This document shows positions 52,561-61,677 of a DNA stretch of 64,000 nucleotides, piece by piece. The stretch is from Micromonospora sonchi (GTDB taxonomy: Bacteria > Actinomycetota > Actinomycetes > Mycobacteriales > Micromonosporaceae), in assembly GCF_014646235.1 (NCBI RefSeq), contig NZ_BMNB01000023.1, positions 1-64,000 on the forward strand. The letters run 5' to 3'. The stretch's first letter is position 1; each line of letters opens with the position of its first letter. Made by a program: the position numbers and the translations under genes. The notes below the pieces were generated by a model. That model did no database searches, was not told the DNA's origin, and worked only from the letters and a program-made list of their open reading frames with translations.

Positions 52561-55274
52561 GCCGCATGTCGGACGCTCTGGTCTCCTGGCGCACCGCCCT
52601 GCGTATCGCATGGCGCGAGACCCGCCGGGCCAAAGGGCGCAGCGCGCTGGTGGCGGCGATGATCGCGACGCCCGTCCTGGCGCTCAGCGCCGCCGCCGCG
52701 TCCTACGACATGTTCCAACTCACCGACGGCGAACGGGTGGAACGCTCGCTCGGCGCCGCCGACGCCAGGGTGACCTGGGACTACGAGGGCGCGATCGAGC
52801 AGAGTCCGACCGGTGACCTGTTGACCGCCACAGGTGTCCACCGGAGCGCCACCGCCGATCCGGAGCCGGCGACCACCGATGAGGTGACCGGTGCCCTGCC
52901 CGCCGGCAGTCGGGTCGTTCCGGTCTGGGACGAACAGCGGTGGGACTGGCGGACCGCCGACGGTGTCGGCCCCGTCCCGTCGTACGGGCTGGACCTGGCC
53001 GACCCGGTCACCGAGGGGATGGCGCGCCTGCGGGCCGGGCGCGCGCCGACCGCCGGGACCGAGGTGGCCGCCAGCGAGGCGGCGCTGCGCCGGCTCGGCG
53101 TGGACCTGGGCGGGACCGTCGAGCTGGCCGAGGGGTCACGGCGGTTCACGGTGGTCGGCATCGTGGAGCTCCCGGACAATCTCGGTGCGGTCATCGTGCT
53201 GCCTCCGGACGCTCGCACCGACCCGCCGAGCGCGTGGCTGGTCGACGCACCGGCCCCGGTCGGCTGGGACCAGGTCCGGCAACTCAACGACGTCGGCATC
53301 CTGGTGCTCTCCCGGGCGGTGGTCCTCGACCCGCCGCCGGTGCAGCAGGCCCCGCAGTCGGAGGTGGACGCCCAGACCGTCGCCATCGGCGTCGTGCTCG
53401 GCGGACTCGGCGCGATGCAGATCGTGCTGCTGGCCGGACCGGCGTTCGCCATCGGTGCGCGGCGCCGCCAGCGCGACCTCGCCCTGGTGGCAGCCAATGG
53501 CGGCAGCCCCGCCCACCTGCGCCGGATCGTGCTCGCCGACGGCGTGGTGCTGGGCCTGCTCGGGGCCGTCGCCGGCATCCTGCTCGGCGCGGTGCTGGCC
53601 GTCGCCGCGCGTCCGCTGGTCGAGGAGCACCTGGCCCAGGCACGGGCCGGCGGGTACCGGATCTTCCCGCTCGCCCTGCTCGCCGTCGCCGGGCTGGCCG
53701 TACTCACCGGGGTGGCGGCGGCGCTGGTGCCCGCGTTCGTGGCGGCACGGCAGAACGTGGTCGTCGCGCTGACCGGGCGGCGGGGCGCGACCCGGTCCCG
53801 GCGACGGTGGGTGCTCCTCGGCCTCGTACTCACCGTCGGCGGCACCGGGCTGGCGGCGTACGCCGCTGTCCACGTGTCGGCGAACCTGCTCCTGGCCGGG
53901 TTGGTGTTGACCCAACTCGGCCTGGTGCTCTGCACCCCGGCCCTGGTCGGCCTGCTCGCCCGGCTGGGCCAGCACCTGCCGCTGACGCCGCGGATCGCGC
54001 TCCGCGACGCCAGTCGCAACCGAGCGGCGACCGCTCCGGCGATCTCCGCCGTGATGGCCGCCGTCGCCGGCACCGTCTGCCTGGGCGTCTACCAGAACAG
54101 CAGCGACGCCCGGTCGACCGAGGCCTACCGTCCGAACACCCCGCCCGGCCACCTCACCGTGGTCAACCCACTCGGGCCGGAACAGCGGGCGATTCCCGCC
54201 GCGCGACTCGACGCGATCGCCGACACGACTCTGGCCGCCACCGAGGTGGCCGAAATCCGGGTCCCGGGCTGCCCCGGCTGGGATCCCGGCACCTGCCCCA
54301 ATCCGTTCGTCGAGGTGGTGCTTCCGCCACAGCAGCGGTGCCCCTTCTTCGACACCCAACGGCCACTCACCGCGCAGGAGCAGCGCCAGGCCCGCGCCGA
54401 CGCCCGCTGCCAGTCGACCCAGGAGACGTACTCGCGCAGCTACGCCGGGCTCGTCGTCGACGACGGCGAGGCACTGTCACCGCTCACCGGGGCCCACGGC
54501 GACGACCTCGCCCGGGCCGTCGCCACGCTGCGGGCCGGCGGTGTGGTGGTCACCGATTCCCGGTACGTGGTGAACGGCACGGTGACGGTGCAGCCACCGA
54601 CGGTGCCGACGCAGGGCGGGCCGCTGAAGGGAGGCGAACAGCCGGCCGCCCTCACGCTGCCGGGACACGCCCTGACCACCGGTATCCGGTCGGACCGGGC
54701 GATCATCTCGCCGAAGGCGCTGGCCCGCGCCGGGCTCGTCGACCACCAGTGGGGCTTCGTGATCGCCGCGCCGGCTCCCGACGCGGCAGCGGAGGACCGC
54801 TTCCGTGCCGAGCTCACCGCACTCGCCACCGGCCTGGGGGTGAGCGTGGAGCGGGGTCCGGCGCCGTCGGACGACCCGACCCTGCTCATCCTGACCGTGG
54901 CGGCCGGGCTGATCACCCTCGGCGCGGTCGGGATCGCGACCGGACTCACCGCTGCCGACAGCCGACCCGACCTGTCGATCCTGGCCGCCGTCGGCGCCAG
55001 CCCCCTGGTGCGTCGGAAGCTGTCGCTGAGCCAGTCCGGCGTGATCGCCGGACTCGGGTCAATGCTCGGCATGAGCATCGGCCTCGTGGCGATCGTCGCC
55101 ATTCTCACCACGATCAACCAGGCGTACCTGGCAACCTGGCCCGGCGCGGACCCGTACCCGATCGTCGTCCCGTGGTCCATCCTCGGCGTGCTGGCCGTGG
55201 TGCCGCTGGTCGCCATGCTCGGCGCCGGAACGCTGACCCGGTCCCGCCTACCCATCGAACGCCGACTCGACTGA
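52557..55274 (+). CDS. FtsX-like ABC permease (MacB/SalY type)
   Basis: A 905-residue permease with two FtsX domains. An N-terminal helix (LVAAMIATPVLALSAAAASYDMF), a large extracytoplasmic domain, four-helix block (IGVVLGGLGAMQIVLLAGPAFAIGARRRQRDLALVAANGGSPAHLRRIVLADGVVLGLLGAV), a second external domain with cysteines (GCPGWDPGTCPNPF, RCPFF, ARCQS), and a C-terminal block (LTAADSRPDLSILAAVGASPLVRRKLSLSQSGVIAGLGSMLG). Likely mechanotransmission for lipoprotein, peptide or envelope-stress export, not bulk transport. Confidence 0.9.
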   Translation: MSRMSDALVSWRTALRIAWRETRRAKGRSALVAAMIATPVLALSAAAASYDMFQLTDGERVERSLGAADARVTWDYEGAIEQSPTGDLLTATGVHRSATADPEPATTDEVTGALPAGSRVVPVWDEQRWDWRTADGVGPVPSYGLDLADPVTEGMARLRAGRAPTAGTEVAASEAALRRLGVDLGGTVELAEGSRRFTVVGIVELPDNLGAVIVLPPDARTDPPSAWLVDAPAPVGWDQVRQLNDVGILVLSRAVVLDPPPVQQAPQSEVDAQTVAIGVVLGGLGAMQIVLLAGPAFAIGARRRQRDLALVAANGGSPAHLRRIVLADGVVLGLLGAVAGILLGAVLAVAARPLVEEHLAQARAGGYRIFPLALLAVAGLAVLTGVAAALVPAFVAARQNVVVALTGRRGATRSRRRWVLLGLVLTVGGTGLAAYAAVHVSANLLLAGLVLTQLGLVLCTPALVGLLARLGQHLPLTPRIALRDASRNRAATAPAISAVMAAVAGTVCLGVYQNSSDARSTEAYRPNTPPGHLTVVNPLGPEQRAIPAARLDAIADTTLAATEVAEIRVPGCPGWDPGTCPNPFVEVVLPPQQRCPFFDTQRPLTAQEQRQARADARCQSTQETYSRSYAGLVVDDGEALSPLTGAHGDDLARAVATLRAGGVVVTDSRYVVNGTVTVQPPTVPTQGGPLKGGEQPAALTLPGHALTTGIRSDRAIISPKALARAGLVDHQWGFVIAAPAPDAAAEDRFRAELTALATGLGVSVERGPAPSDDPTLLILTVAAGLITLGAVGIATGLTAADSRPDLSILAAVGASPLVRRKLSLSQSGVIAGLGSMLGMSIGLVAIVAILTTINQAYLATWPGADPYPIVVPWSILGVLAVVPLVAMLGAGTLTRSRLPIERRLD

Positions 55275-55300
55275 GTGGGACCGACAACCGCACCGGCGAG

Positions 55301-55338
55301 CTGCGGCGGCCCCGTCACCACGTCGGGGGCCGCCGCAG
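55301..55338. terminator. Bidirectional stem-loop between FtsX-like gene and purH
   Basis: Stem CTGCGGCGGCCCC / GGGGCCGCCGCAG (13 bp) with a 12-base loop in the 74-bp gap between convergent genes. Confidence 0.75.
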
Positions 55339-55348
55339 CGTACCGGAA

Positions 55349-56920
55349 TCAGTGGAAGAAGTGCCGGGTGCCGGTGAGGTACATGGTGACGCCGGCCTGC
55401 TTGCAGGCGGCGATCACCTCCTCGTCCCGGATCGAGCCGCCCGGCTGCACGATCGCCCGGATTCCGGCGTCGATGAGGATCTGCGGGCCGTCGGCGAACG
55501 GGAAGAAGGCGTCCGAGGCCGCGACCGCGCCGCGCGCCCGCTCGGCACCGGCCCGGCTGACCGCCAGCCGGGCCGAGTCGACCCGGTTGACCTGGCCCAT
55601 CCCGACGCCGACCGTCGCGCCGTCACGGGCCAGCAGGATGGCGTTGCTCTTCACCGCGCGAACCGCCCGCCAGGCGAAGGCCAGGTCGGCCAGGGTCACG
55701 GCGTCGGCCGCCTCGCCGGTGGCCAGCCGCCAGGTCGCCGGAGCGTCGCCCTCGGCGTCGATCGCGTCGCGCAACTGCACCAGTACGCCGCCGGTCACCT
55801 GCCGCCACTCGGCCGGCAACGGCTGGAACTCCGGGGCCCGCAGCAGCCGGATGTTCTTCTTGGCCTGGAGCACCTCGACCGCACCGGGTTCGTACCCGGG
55901 CGCCACCACCACCTCGGTGAAGATCTCGGCGATCTGCCCGGCCAGCTCGACCGAGACCGGCCGGTTCACCGCGATCACGCCGCCGAACGCGGAGACCGGA
56001 TCGCAGGCGTGCGCCCTGCGATGTGCCTCGGCCACGTCCGTGCCGACCGCGATGCCGCACGGGTTGGCGTGCTTGATGATCGCCACCGCCGGCTGGTCGG
56101 CGAAGTCGTTCGCCGCCCGCCACGCGGCATCCGCATCGACGTAGTTGTTGTACGACATCTCCTTGCCGTGCAACTGCTCGGCCTGGGCGAGCCCGGACGG
56201 GCTGGCCGGGTCGGCGTAGAGCGCGGCGGCCTGGTGCGGGTTCTCGCCGTAACGCAGCACCGCCTGCCGGCGCAGCGCCTGCCCGGCGAACTCCGGCCAG
56301 CCGTCGGCGGCCGGGGCGAGGGTGGCGGCGAACCAGTCGGCGACCGCCACGTCGTACTCGGCGATGTCCGCGAAGGCCCGGGCGGCCAGCGCCCGGCGCT
56401 GGTCCAGGGTGAAGCCGCCGGCATCGAGCGCGGCCAGCAGCATCGGGTACGCGGCCGGATCGGTCACCACCGCCACCGACGCGTGGTTCTTGGCGGCGGC
56501 CCGCACCATCGCCGGCCCGCCGATGTCGATCTGCTCGACGCACTCCTCCTGGCTCGCGCCGGAGGCGACGGTGGCCTGGAACGGGTACAGGTTGGACACC
56601 AGCAGGTCGATCCCGGCGATGCCGTGCTCGTCGAGCTGGGCGGCGTGGGCGTCCCTGCGCAGGTCGGCGAGGAGCCCGCCGTGGATCTTCGGGTGCAGGG
56701 TCTTCACCCGGCCGTCGAGGATCTCCGGAAAGCCGGTCACCTGCTCCACGGCGGTCACCGGCACACCGGCGCCGGCGATCGTCGACGCGGTGCTGCCGGT
56801 GGAGACGATCTCGACGCCGACGGCGTGCAGCGCCCGGGCCAGCTCGGCCAGGCCCGTCTTGTCGTAGACGCTGACCAGTGCCCGCCGGATCGGGCGGCGC
56901 CCGTTCTCAGTGGAACTCAC
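55349..56920 (-). CDS. purH: Bifunctional AICAR formyltransferase / IMP cyclohydrolase
   Basis: A 523-residue enzyme for the last two steps of IMP synthesis. The GTG at 56918-56920 overlaps the purN stop (GTGA) and is preferred to the upstream ATG at 56953. IMP cyclohydrolase: RALVSVYDKTGLAELARAL, STGSTASTIAGAG, FPEILDGRVKTLHPKIHGGLL. Transformylase: RYGENPHQAAALY, LHGKEMSYNNYVDADAAW, AVIKHANPCGIAVG, and C-terminal IRDEEVIAACKQAGVTMYLTGTRHF. Uses 10-formyl-THF made by FolD. Confidence 0.97.
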   Translation of the reverse strand: MSSTENGRRPIRRALVSVYDKTGLAELARALHAVGVEIVSTGSTASTIAGAGVPVTAVEQVTGFPEILDGRVKTLHPKIHGGLLADLRRDAHAAQLDEHGIAGIDLLVSNLYPFQATVASGASQEECVEQIDIGGPAMVRAAAKNHASVAVVTDPAAYPMLLAALDAGGFTLDQRRALAARAFADIAEYDVAVADWFAATLAPAADGWPEFAGQALRRQAVLRYGENPHQAAALYADPASPSGLAQAEQLHGKEMSYNNYVDADAAWRAANDFADQPAVAIIKHANPCGIAVGTDVAEAHRRAHACDPVSAFGGVIAVNRPVSVELAGQIAEIFTEVVVAPGYEPGAVEVLQAKKNIRLLRAPEFQPLPAEWRQVTGGVLVQLRDAIDAEGDAPATWRLATGEAADAVTLADLAFAWRAVRAVKSNAILLARDGATVGVGMGQVNRVDSARLAVSRAGAERARGAVAASDAFFPFADGPQILIDAGIRAIVQPGGSIRDEEVIAACKQAGVTMYLTGTRHFFH

Positions 56921-57528
56921 TCCAACGTGACCTTTCTTCCGGTGATCGTCCAACCTTCACGGACCAGCCGGCCCACCTGCTCGACGAGTTGCTGCCGCTC
57001 GGCTTCCTTGATGCGCTCGGTGAGCGTGTCGATGTCGTCGTCGTCGCGCACCGGCACCGCCACCTGCGCGACGATCGGGCCGGTGTCCATTCCGGCGTCG
57101 ACGAAGAAGAGGGTCGCCCCGGTGACCTTCACGCCGTAGGCGAGGGCGTCGCGCGGGCCGTGGATGCCGGGAAACGCCGGCAGCAGGGTGTTGTGCGTGT
57201 TGAGGTAACGGTCGCCGAAGGCGGCGAGGAAATCCGGACCGACCAGCTTCAGGAAACCGGCGGAGATGACCAGGTCGGGCCGGTGCTCGGCGACCCGCGC
57301 GGTGAGCGCGGCGTCCCACTGCTCGCGCGTCGGATGGTCCTTGACCCGCTCCACGAAAGTGGGTACGCCGGCCGTGGCGGCCCGGTCCAGCCCGACGATC
57401 CCGTCGCGGTCCGCGCCCACCGCGACCACCCGTGCCCCGTACGCCGGGTCGGCGGTCGCGTCCAGCAGGGCCTGTAGGTTGCTCCCGGAGCCGGAGACGA
57501 GGACGACGATTCGGGCGGACTCGGTCAC
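56917..57528 (-). CDS. purN: Phosphoribosylglycinamide formyltransferase
   Basis: A 203-residue GAR transformylase. VVLVSGSGSNLQALLDA phosphate loop, ISAGFLKLVGPDFLAAFGDRYLNTHNTLLPAFPG with the catalytic His, GATLFFVDAGMDTGPIVAQ with the catalytic Asp. The NxHP motif reads NTHNTLL, a family variant. It uses 10-formyl-THF. Translationally coupled to purH, the same order as in mycobacteria. Confidence 0.96.
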   Translation of the reverse strand: MTESARIVVLVSGSGSNLQALLDATADPAYGARVVAVGADRDGIVGLDRAATAGVPTFVERVKDHPTREQWDAALTARVAEHRPDLVISAGFLKLVGPDFLAAFGDRYLNTHNTLLPAFPGIHGPRDALAYGVKVTGATLFFVDAGMDTGPIVAQVAVPVRDDDDIDTLTERIKEAERQQLVEQVGRLVREGWTITGRKVTLE

Positions 57529-57687
57529 CGGCCCACCCTATCCGGCGAACGATGGCCGTCCGGAGGCTGGGCGGGGGCCCTTCGCGGATCACCGGACTCG
57601 CGCGGACCGGGTACGCTGCCGGTCGCCCGGGATCGGCACGCCTGCGGCCCGCACCCCTGCCACGAACACACGTGAGGAGCTCTCGCC

Positions 57688-57984
57688 ATGCAGCCCGGAT
57701 ACCCCTCTCAGCCCCCCGCGCAGGTCGACAACAACATGACAATGTCGATCGTCGCGATCTTCCTGTTCTGGCCACTGGCCATCCCGGCGATCATCAACGC
57801 CTCGAAGGTCAACCCGCTGCTCCAGCAGGGAGACTACGCCGGCGCCCAGGCGGCGGCGGCCGAGTCGAAGAAGTGGTCCAAGTGGGCCCTGATCGTCGGC
57901 CTCAGCCTGTGGGGCATCAGCCTGCTGTGCTGCCTGGGCAGTGTCGTGCTCAGCGCGGCCAGCAACAGCGCCCTGGGCTACTGA
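57688..57984 (+). CDS. CD225/dispanin-family small membrane protein
   Basis: A 98-residue protein with a short proline-rich N-terminus and two membrane segments: NNMTMSIVAIFLFWPLAIPAIINASKV (the CD225 intramembrane motif) and WALIVGLSLWGISLLCCLGSVVLSAA, joined by the conserved LLQQGDYAGAQAAAAESKKWSKW loop. Bacterial CD225 proteins are of unknown function. Six bases upstream of a DUF4190-like gene, so likely co-expressed. Confidence 0.85.
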   Translation: MQPGYPSQPPAQVDNNMTMSIVAIFLFWPLAIPAIINASKVNPLLQQGDYAGAQAAAAESKKWSKWALIVGLSLWGISLLCCLGSVVLSAASNSALGY

Positions 57985-57989
57985 GCCGG

Positions 57990-58700
57990 ATGCAGCCCGA
58001 CAACCCCGGTCAGGACCCGTACGGCCAGCAGCCGCCATACGGGGATCCGACCGCTCCGCCCCCGGCCAACCCGTACGCGCCGCCACCGGCAAACCCGTAC
58101 GCCCCACCCCCGGCCAACCCGTACGCGCCGCCGACCGAGCAGGGCACACCGCCGGCCGACCCGTACGCCCCACCCCCGGCCAACCCGTACGCCCCGCCGG
58201 CCGACCCGGGCACGCCGCCGGCCGACCCGTACGGTCAGCAGCCGCCCGCCCCGGGGCAGCCGTACGCCCCGCCGGCCTCCCCGGCGCCGTACGACCCGTA
58301 CGCGCCACCGCCCGTCGGCCAGCCCCCGGCGTACGGCCAGCCCCCGGCGTACGGCCAGCCCTACCCGCCCCCGTACGCCCCGCAGCCGTACGGCGGCACG
58401 CCGATGTATCCGCATGCCGGCTTCAGCGGGCCGGGCGGCGGGCAGCAGAACACCCTCGGCCTGGTGGCGATGATCCTCGGCATCGCGTCGATCCCGTTGA
58501 ACTGCTGTTACCTCGGCATCCCGTTGGGGTTGGCCGCGGTGATCACCGGCTGGCTGGGCAAGCAGAAGGTCGTCCAGGGCCTGGCCAGCAACTCGGGGCA
58601 GGCGCTCGCCGGTCTGATCTGTGGCGCGGTCGGCCTGGTGCTGGGCCTGCTGAACATCGTGCTGATGATGGTGAACTTCACCCTGCCGCTACAGCCCTGA
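57990..58700 (+). CDS. Proline-rich DUF4190-type membrane protein
   Basis: A 236-residue protein. Residues 1-140 are a Pro/Tyr/Ala tandem-repeat tail (NPYAPPPANPYAPP, QPPAYG) with repeated DNA units. Residues 150-236 hold two membrane segments (GLVAMILGIASIPLNCCYLGIPLGLAAVITGWLG and AGLICGAVGLVLGLLNIVLMMV), the DUF4190 pattern. Probably a cell-envelope protein; the repeat tail may bind peptidoglycan or scaffold proteins. Ends just before a strong terminator. Confidence 0.85.
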   Translation: MQPDNPGQDPYGQQPPYGDPTAPPPANPYAPPPANPYAPPPANPYAPPTEQGTPPADPYAPPPANPYAPPADPGTPPADPYGQQPPAPGQPYAPPASPAPYDPYAPPPVGQPPAYGQPPAYGQPYPPPYAPQPYGGTPMYPHAGFSGPGGGQQNTLGLVAMILGIASIPLNCCYLGIPLGLAAVITGWLGKQKVVQGLASNSGQALAGLICGAVGLVLGLLNIVLMMVNFTLPLQP

Positions 58701-58711
58701 GCGAACTGGAT

Positions 58712-58746
58712 TCGAGGGGCGTCCCGGAGCACGGGACGCCCCTCGA
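58712..58746. terminator. Bidirectional terminator between DUF4190 protein and perM
   Basis: A perfect 15-bp stem, TCGAGGGGCGTCCCG / CGGGACGCCCCTCGA, loop GAGCA, between convergent genes. Confidence 0.85.
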
Positions 58747-58777
58747 CCGTCTTTCCAGTCGAGCGCCGACGGACAGG

Positions 58778-60070
58778 TCAGCTGGCGCGCCGGGTGAGCC
58801 AACGGGTGGCCGCGGCGCCGAGCAGCGCGCCACCGCCGATGACCAGGGTCGCCGCGAGCGCCACCTGCCAGCCGACCGGACCGACCTCGGTCAGCCGACC
58901 CGCGCCGAGTGGCCCACCCGACGCCTCGGCGACCGCGCCGATCAGCAGGCCGGTCACCGGCCCGGCGAGCGCGGCCGGCGAGAGCAGCGAAGCCCAGCTC
59001 AGCCGCGCCCGCCCGGTGGCGGTCGACCGGAGCACCCGGCGGGCGAGCAGCCAGCCGACGGCCACCCCCACCAGGGCCGGGAGGGCGAGGATCGCGATCG
59101 CCCAGAGGGTGTCGACCGGCCCGCCGGGGAGCCCGGCGAACAACGGCAGGGCCGGCAGTGCGCCGACCGAGACCTCGCTGGTGCGCACCGCCGTGTCGGT
59201 GCCCACGGCGAATCCCGGGCCGAGCAGGTAGCTGGTCGACCAGACGGTGGCGTTGGGCACGTAGGCCAGGCTCACCAGGGTGATGCCGGCCTGCCCGGCC
59301 ACGCCCGTGCGGTAGGCGCCGATCAGGTCGGCCGCGTCGCCGCCGCCGGTCGCCACGGCCAGTCCCGCCACGGCCGCGCCCGCGCCGAGCAACGCCAGCC
59401 CGGCCACCAGCCCGGCCTGCACCCCCTCCCGCAGCGGCACCGGCACCCGGGCCGCGAGCACGTCGGTCACCCGACTGGTGCGGGCCGCACCGACGCCGGC
59501 GGCGAGGGTGCCGAGGACGGCGAGCGTCAGCCCGGCCCGCACCGGCGACACGCCGGGCCCGCCGGTCCGGAGCAGCATCGCGGCAAGCACACCCAGCAGG
59601 GCGTACGCGACGCCGACCGCCACCGCGGCGACGAGCGTGCGGCCCGGTGACCGGCTGCCGCGGGCGCCGATCGCGCGGGTGACGTGCACTCCGGCGCGGG
59701 TGAGCCGCCACACCGCCAGGGCGGTCACCGCGAGTGGCGTCAGGCCCAGCGGGCCGGCGTCGGTGGCCAGCGGCACCCCGTGCCCGAGCAGCCAGCCGGC
59801 CGCCCCGACGCGTACCGCGCCGAGCAGGCTGGCGGCACCCTCGCTGAGCTGGAACAGCCAGAGCACGAGGGCCACCGGCAGCCAGGAGGTCAGGGCGGCC
59901 CCACCGGCGGCGACCAGCGCGGCGACCACGAGCGGCGCGTGGCTACGACCGGTGGGCTCGTCGCGCGGCAGGGGCACCCGACGCGGTGGACCGGCGCGGC
60001 CAGGCGGCCGGGCACCGGTCCCCCGGCCGTCGGTGGCCCGGCGAGGCTGGTCAGGGGTGACAAAGGACAT
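58778..60070 (-). CDS. perM: PerM-like multi-pass membrane protein (DUF6350)
   Basis: A 430-residue protein with about ten hydrophobic helices (APLVVAALVAAGGAALTSWLPVALVLWLFQLS, VTALAVWRLTRAGVHVTRAIG, ALPALVGVAVGWLLARRVLR and others). Its place next to purN-purH and near sucD-sucC matches the M. tuberculosis perM locus (Rv0955-purN-purH), where PerM is needed for cell division and persistence. The N-terminal 45 residues are basic and disordered; ATG 60070. Confidence 0.75.
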   Translation of the reverse strand: MSFVTPDQPRRATDGRGTGARPPGRAGPPRRVPLPRDEPTGRSHAPLVVAALVAAGGAALTSWLPVALVLWLFQLSEGAASLLGAVRVGAAGWLLGHGVPLATDAGPLGLTPLAVTALAVWRLTRAGVHVTRAIGARGSRSPGRTLVAAVAVGVAYALLGVLAAMLLRTGGPGVSPVRAGLTLAVLGTLAAGVGAARTSRVTDVLAARVPVPLREGVQAGLVAGLALLGAGAAVAGLAVATGGGDAADLIGAYRTGVAGQAGITLVSLAYVPNATVWSTSYLLGPGFAVGTDTAVRTSEVSVGALPALPLFAGLPGGPVDTLWAIAILALPALVGVAVGWLLARRVLRSTATGRARLSWASLLSPAALAGPVTGLLIGAVAEASGGPLGAGRLTEVGPVGWQVALAATLVIGGGALLGAAATRWLTRRAS

Positions 60071-60479
60071 CGGCTCTACTCTGGCATGCCGCGTCGGCGT
60101 CGGCTGTCCGACACGGGCCCACCGAAGGGTTTAGCGACACCGGCAAGAGGTGGTGGCGGCTAGATCCAGGCGTGATGGCCGCCGTGCCTGGGGATGCCGC
60201 CGTGCCTGGGGATGTGGACGGGCGCGAGTTGCGGCATCCTGCGCGCAAGGCCCGCGAGTTGCCGCATCCCGCGCGCAAGGCCCGCGAGTTGCGGTGCCCT
60301 GTGCGACGGGCCGGTTGCGGACGTGGTCTCATCGCCCGGCCTCCGAAATCCAGGATCCGCCCCGCCACCCCCGCCCTCTTGCCGGTCGCTCTGATTCGGC
60401 CTGATCGGGTGTGACGCCGCACGGACCGGTCTAGCCTCGGCAGGAGGGGCCGTGGCCCACTGATGTCCGGAGGGAAGCC
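60071..60479. other. Divergent perM / DUF4190 intergenic region with tandem repeats
   Basis: About 410 bases. Two exact 18-bp units GCCGCCGTGCCTGGGGAT (60178-60195, 60196-60213) are followed by a 30-bp unit CGCGAGTTGCGGCATCCTGC-GCGCAAGGCC (60223-60252, 60253-60282, partial third). Short open frames across it are low-complexity and I do not call them genes. Confidence 0.7.
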
Positions 60480-60740
60480 GTGAACGCTCCGTATCCACCA
60501 CCCCCACCGCCGCCCGCGGGCCGGGACCGCACCACGCTCTGGGGCGTGCTGGGCATCGTGACCGGGCTGCTCTGCTGCGGTGTCCTCGGCATTGTGTTCG
60601 GCTGGCTGTCGATCCGCGACGCGCGACGGTACCGGCAGTCGCCGGTGCTGGGCTATGTGGCGATCGCCGTGGGTGTGCTCAACATCGTCGTCAGCCTGAT
60701 CCTGCGGGCGACCGGCAACTACCCGTACTGGAACCGCTGA
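60480..60740 (+). CDS. Small DUF4190-type membrane protein
   Basis: An 86-residue protein from GTG 60480 with ribosome site GGAGGGAAG. Short proline-rich N-terminus (NAPYPPPPPPPAGRD), then two helices (LWGVLGIVTGLLCCGVLGIVFGWLSI and VLGYVAIAVGVLNIVVSLIL). Related in build to the protein at 57990-58700 but without the long repeat tail. Its stop lies inside the stem of a strong terminator. Confidence 0.8.
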   Translation: MNAPYPPPPPPPAGRDRTTLWGVLGIVTGLLCCGVLGIVFGWLSIRDARRYRQSPVLGYVAIAVGVLNIVVSLILRATGNYPYWNR

Positions 60741-60771
60741 GGGGTCGACCGCGCGGTCGACCCCTCAGCGG
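60734..60771. terminator. Bidirectional terminator between DUF4190 protein and sucD
   Basis: A perfect 17-bp stem starting CCGCTGAGGGGTCGACC, loop GCGC, complementary arm GGTCGACCCCTCAGCGG. The left arm contains the TGA stop of the plus-strand gene. Confidence 0.85.
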
Positions 60772-60785
60772 CACGTCGAGCCCGG

Positions 60786-61673
60786 TCAGCCGGCGGACAT
60801 GATCTCGCGCATCAGCCTCGCGGTCTCGGTCGGCGTCTTGCCGACCCGGACGCCGACCGCCTCCAGCGCCGCCTGCTTGGCGTCGGCGGTACCCGCCGAG
60901 CCGGAGATGATGGCACCGGCGTGCCCCATGGTCTTGCCGGGCGGGGCGGTGAAGCCGGCGATGTAGCCGACCACCGGTTTGGTGACGTTGGTCTTGATGA
61001 ACTCGGCGGCCCGCTCCTCGGCGTCGCCACCGATCTCACCGATCATCACGATGGCGTCGGTGTCCGGGTCGGCCTCGAACGCGGCCAGCGCGTCGATGTG
61101 GGTGGTCCCGATGATCGGGTCACCGCCGATGCCGACGCAGGTCGAGAAGCCGATGTCCCGCAGCTCGTACATCATCTGGTAGGTCAGCGTGCCGCTCTTG
61201 CTGACCAGGCCGATCCGGCCGGCGCCGGTGATGTCGGCCGGGATGATGCCGGCGTTGGAAGCACCCGGGGAGGCGATGCCGGGGCAGTTCGGACCGATGA
61301 TCCGGGTCTGCTCCCCCTTGGCCACGTTGTACGCCCAGAAGGCGGCCGTGTCGTGCACCGGCACACCCTCGGTGATCACCACGGCCAGCGGGATCCCGGC
61401 GTCGACGGCCTCGATGACCGCGCCCTTGGTGAACTGCGGCGGTACGAAGATGACGGTGACGTCGGCGCCGGTGTCCTTCATCGCGTCGGCGACGCTGGCG
61501 AAGACCGGCAGCTCGGTGCCGTCGAAGTCGACGGTGGTGCCCGCCTTGCGCGGGTTGACGCCACCGACGACGTTGGTGCCGGCGGCGAGCATCCGCCGGG
61601 TGTGCTTGGAACCCTCGGAACCGGTCATCCCCTGGACGATGACCTTCGAGTCCTTGGTCAGCCAGATAGCCAT
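60786..61673 (-). CDS. sucD: Succinate-CoA ligase, alpha subunit
   Basis: A 295-residue subunit. GMTGSEGSKHTRRM CoA-binding motif near 17-30, GGVNPRKAGT, ITEGVPVHD, GPNCPGI, and active-site His in IAGFTAPPGKTMGHAGAIISG, which is transiently phosphorylated. With SucC it converts succinyl-CoA to succinate with ATP or GTP formation in the TCA cycle. Four bases after sucC. Confidence 0.97.
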   Translation of the reverse strand: MAIWLTKDSKVIVQGMTGSEGSKHTRRMLAAGTNVVGGVNPRKAGTTVDFDGTELPVFASVADAMKDTGADVTVIFVPPQFTKGAVIEAVDAGIPLAVVITEGVPVHDTAAFWAYNVAKGEQTRIIGPNCPGIASPGASNAGIIPADITGAGRIGLVSKSGTLTYQMMYELRDIGFSTCVGIGGDPIIGTTHIDALAAFEADPDTDAIVMIGEIGGDAEERAAEFIKTNVTKPVVGYIAGFTAPPGKTMGHAGAIISGSAGTADAKQAALEAVGVRVGKTPTETARLMREIMSAG

Positions 61674-61677
61674 GTCG

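Noticed and set aside
52940..57139. 1399-codon open frame spanning the FtsX-like gene and across purH/purN
   Set aside because: It crosses several well-supported genes on both strands and encodes Arg/Gly/Pro-rich sequence without any domain pattern.
60172..60414. Arg/Pro-rich frame across the 30-bp repeats
   Set aside because: It arises from the tandem repeat itself; no ribosome site and no recognisable domain.
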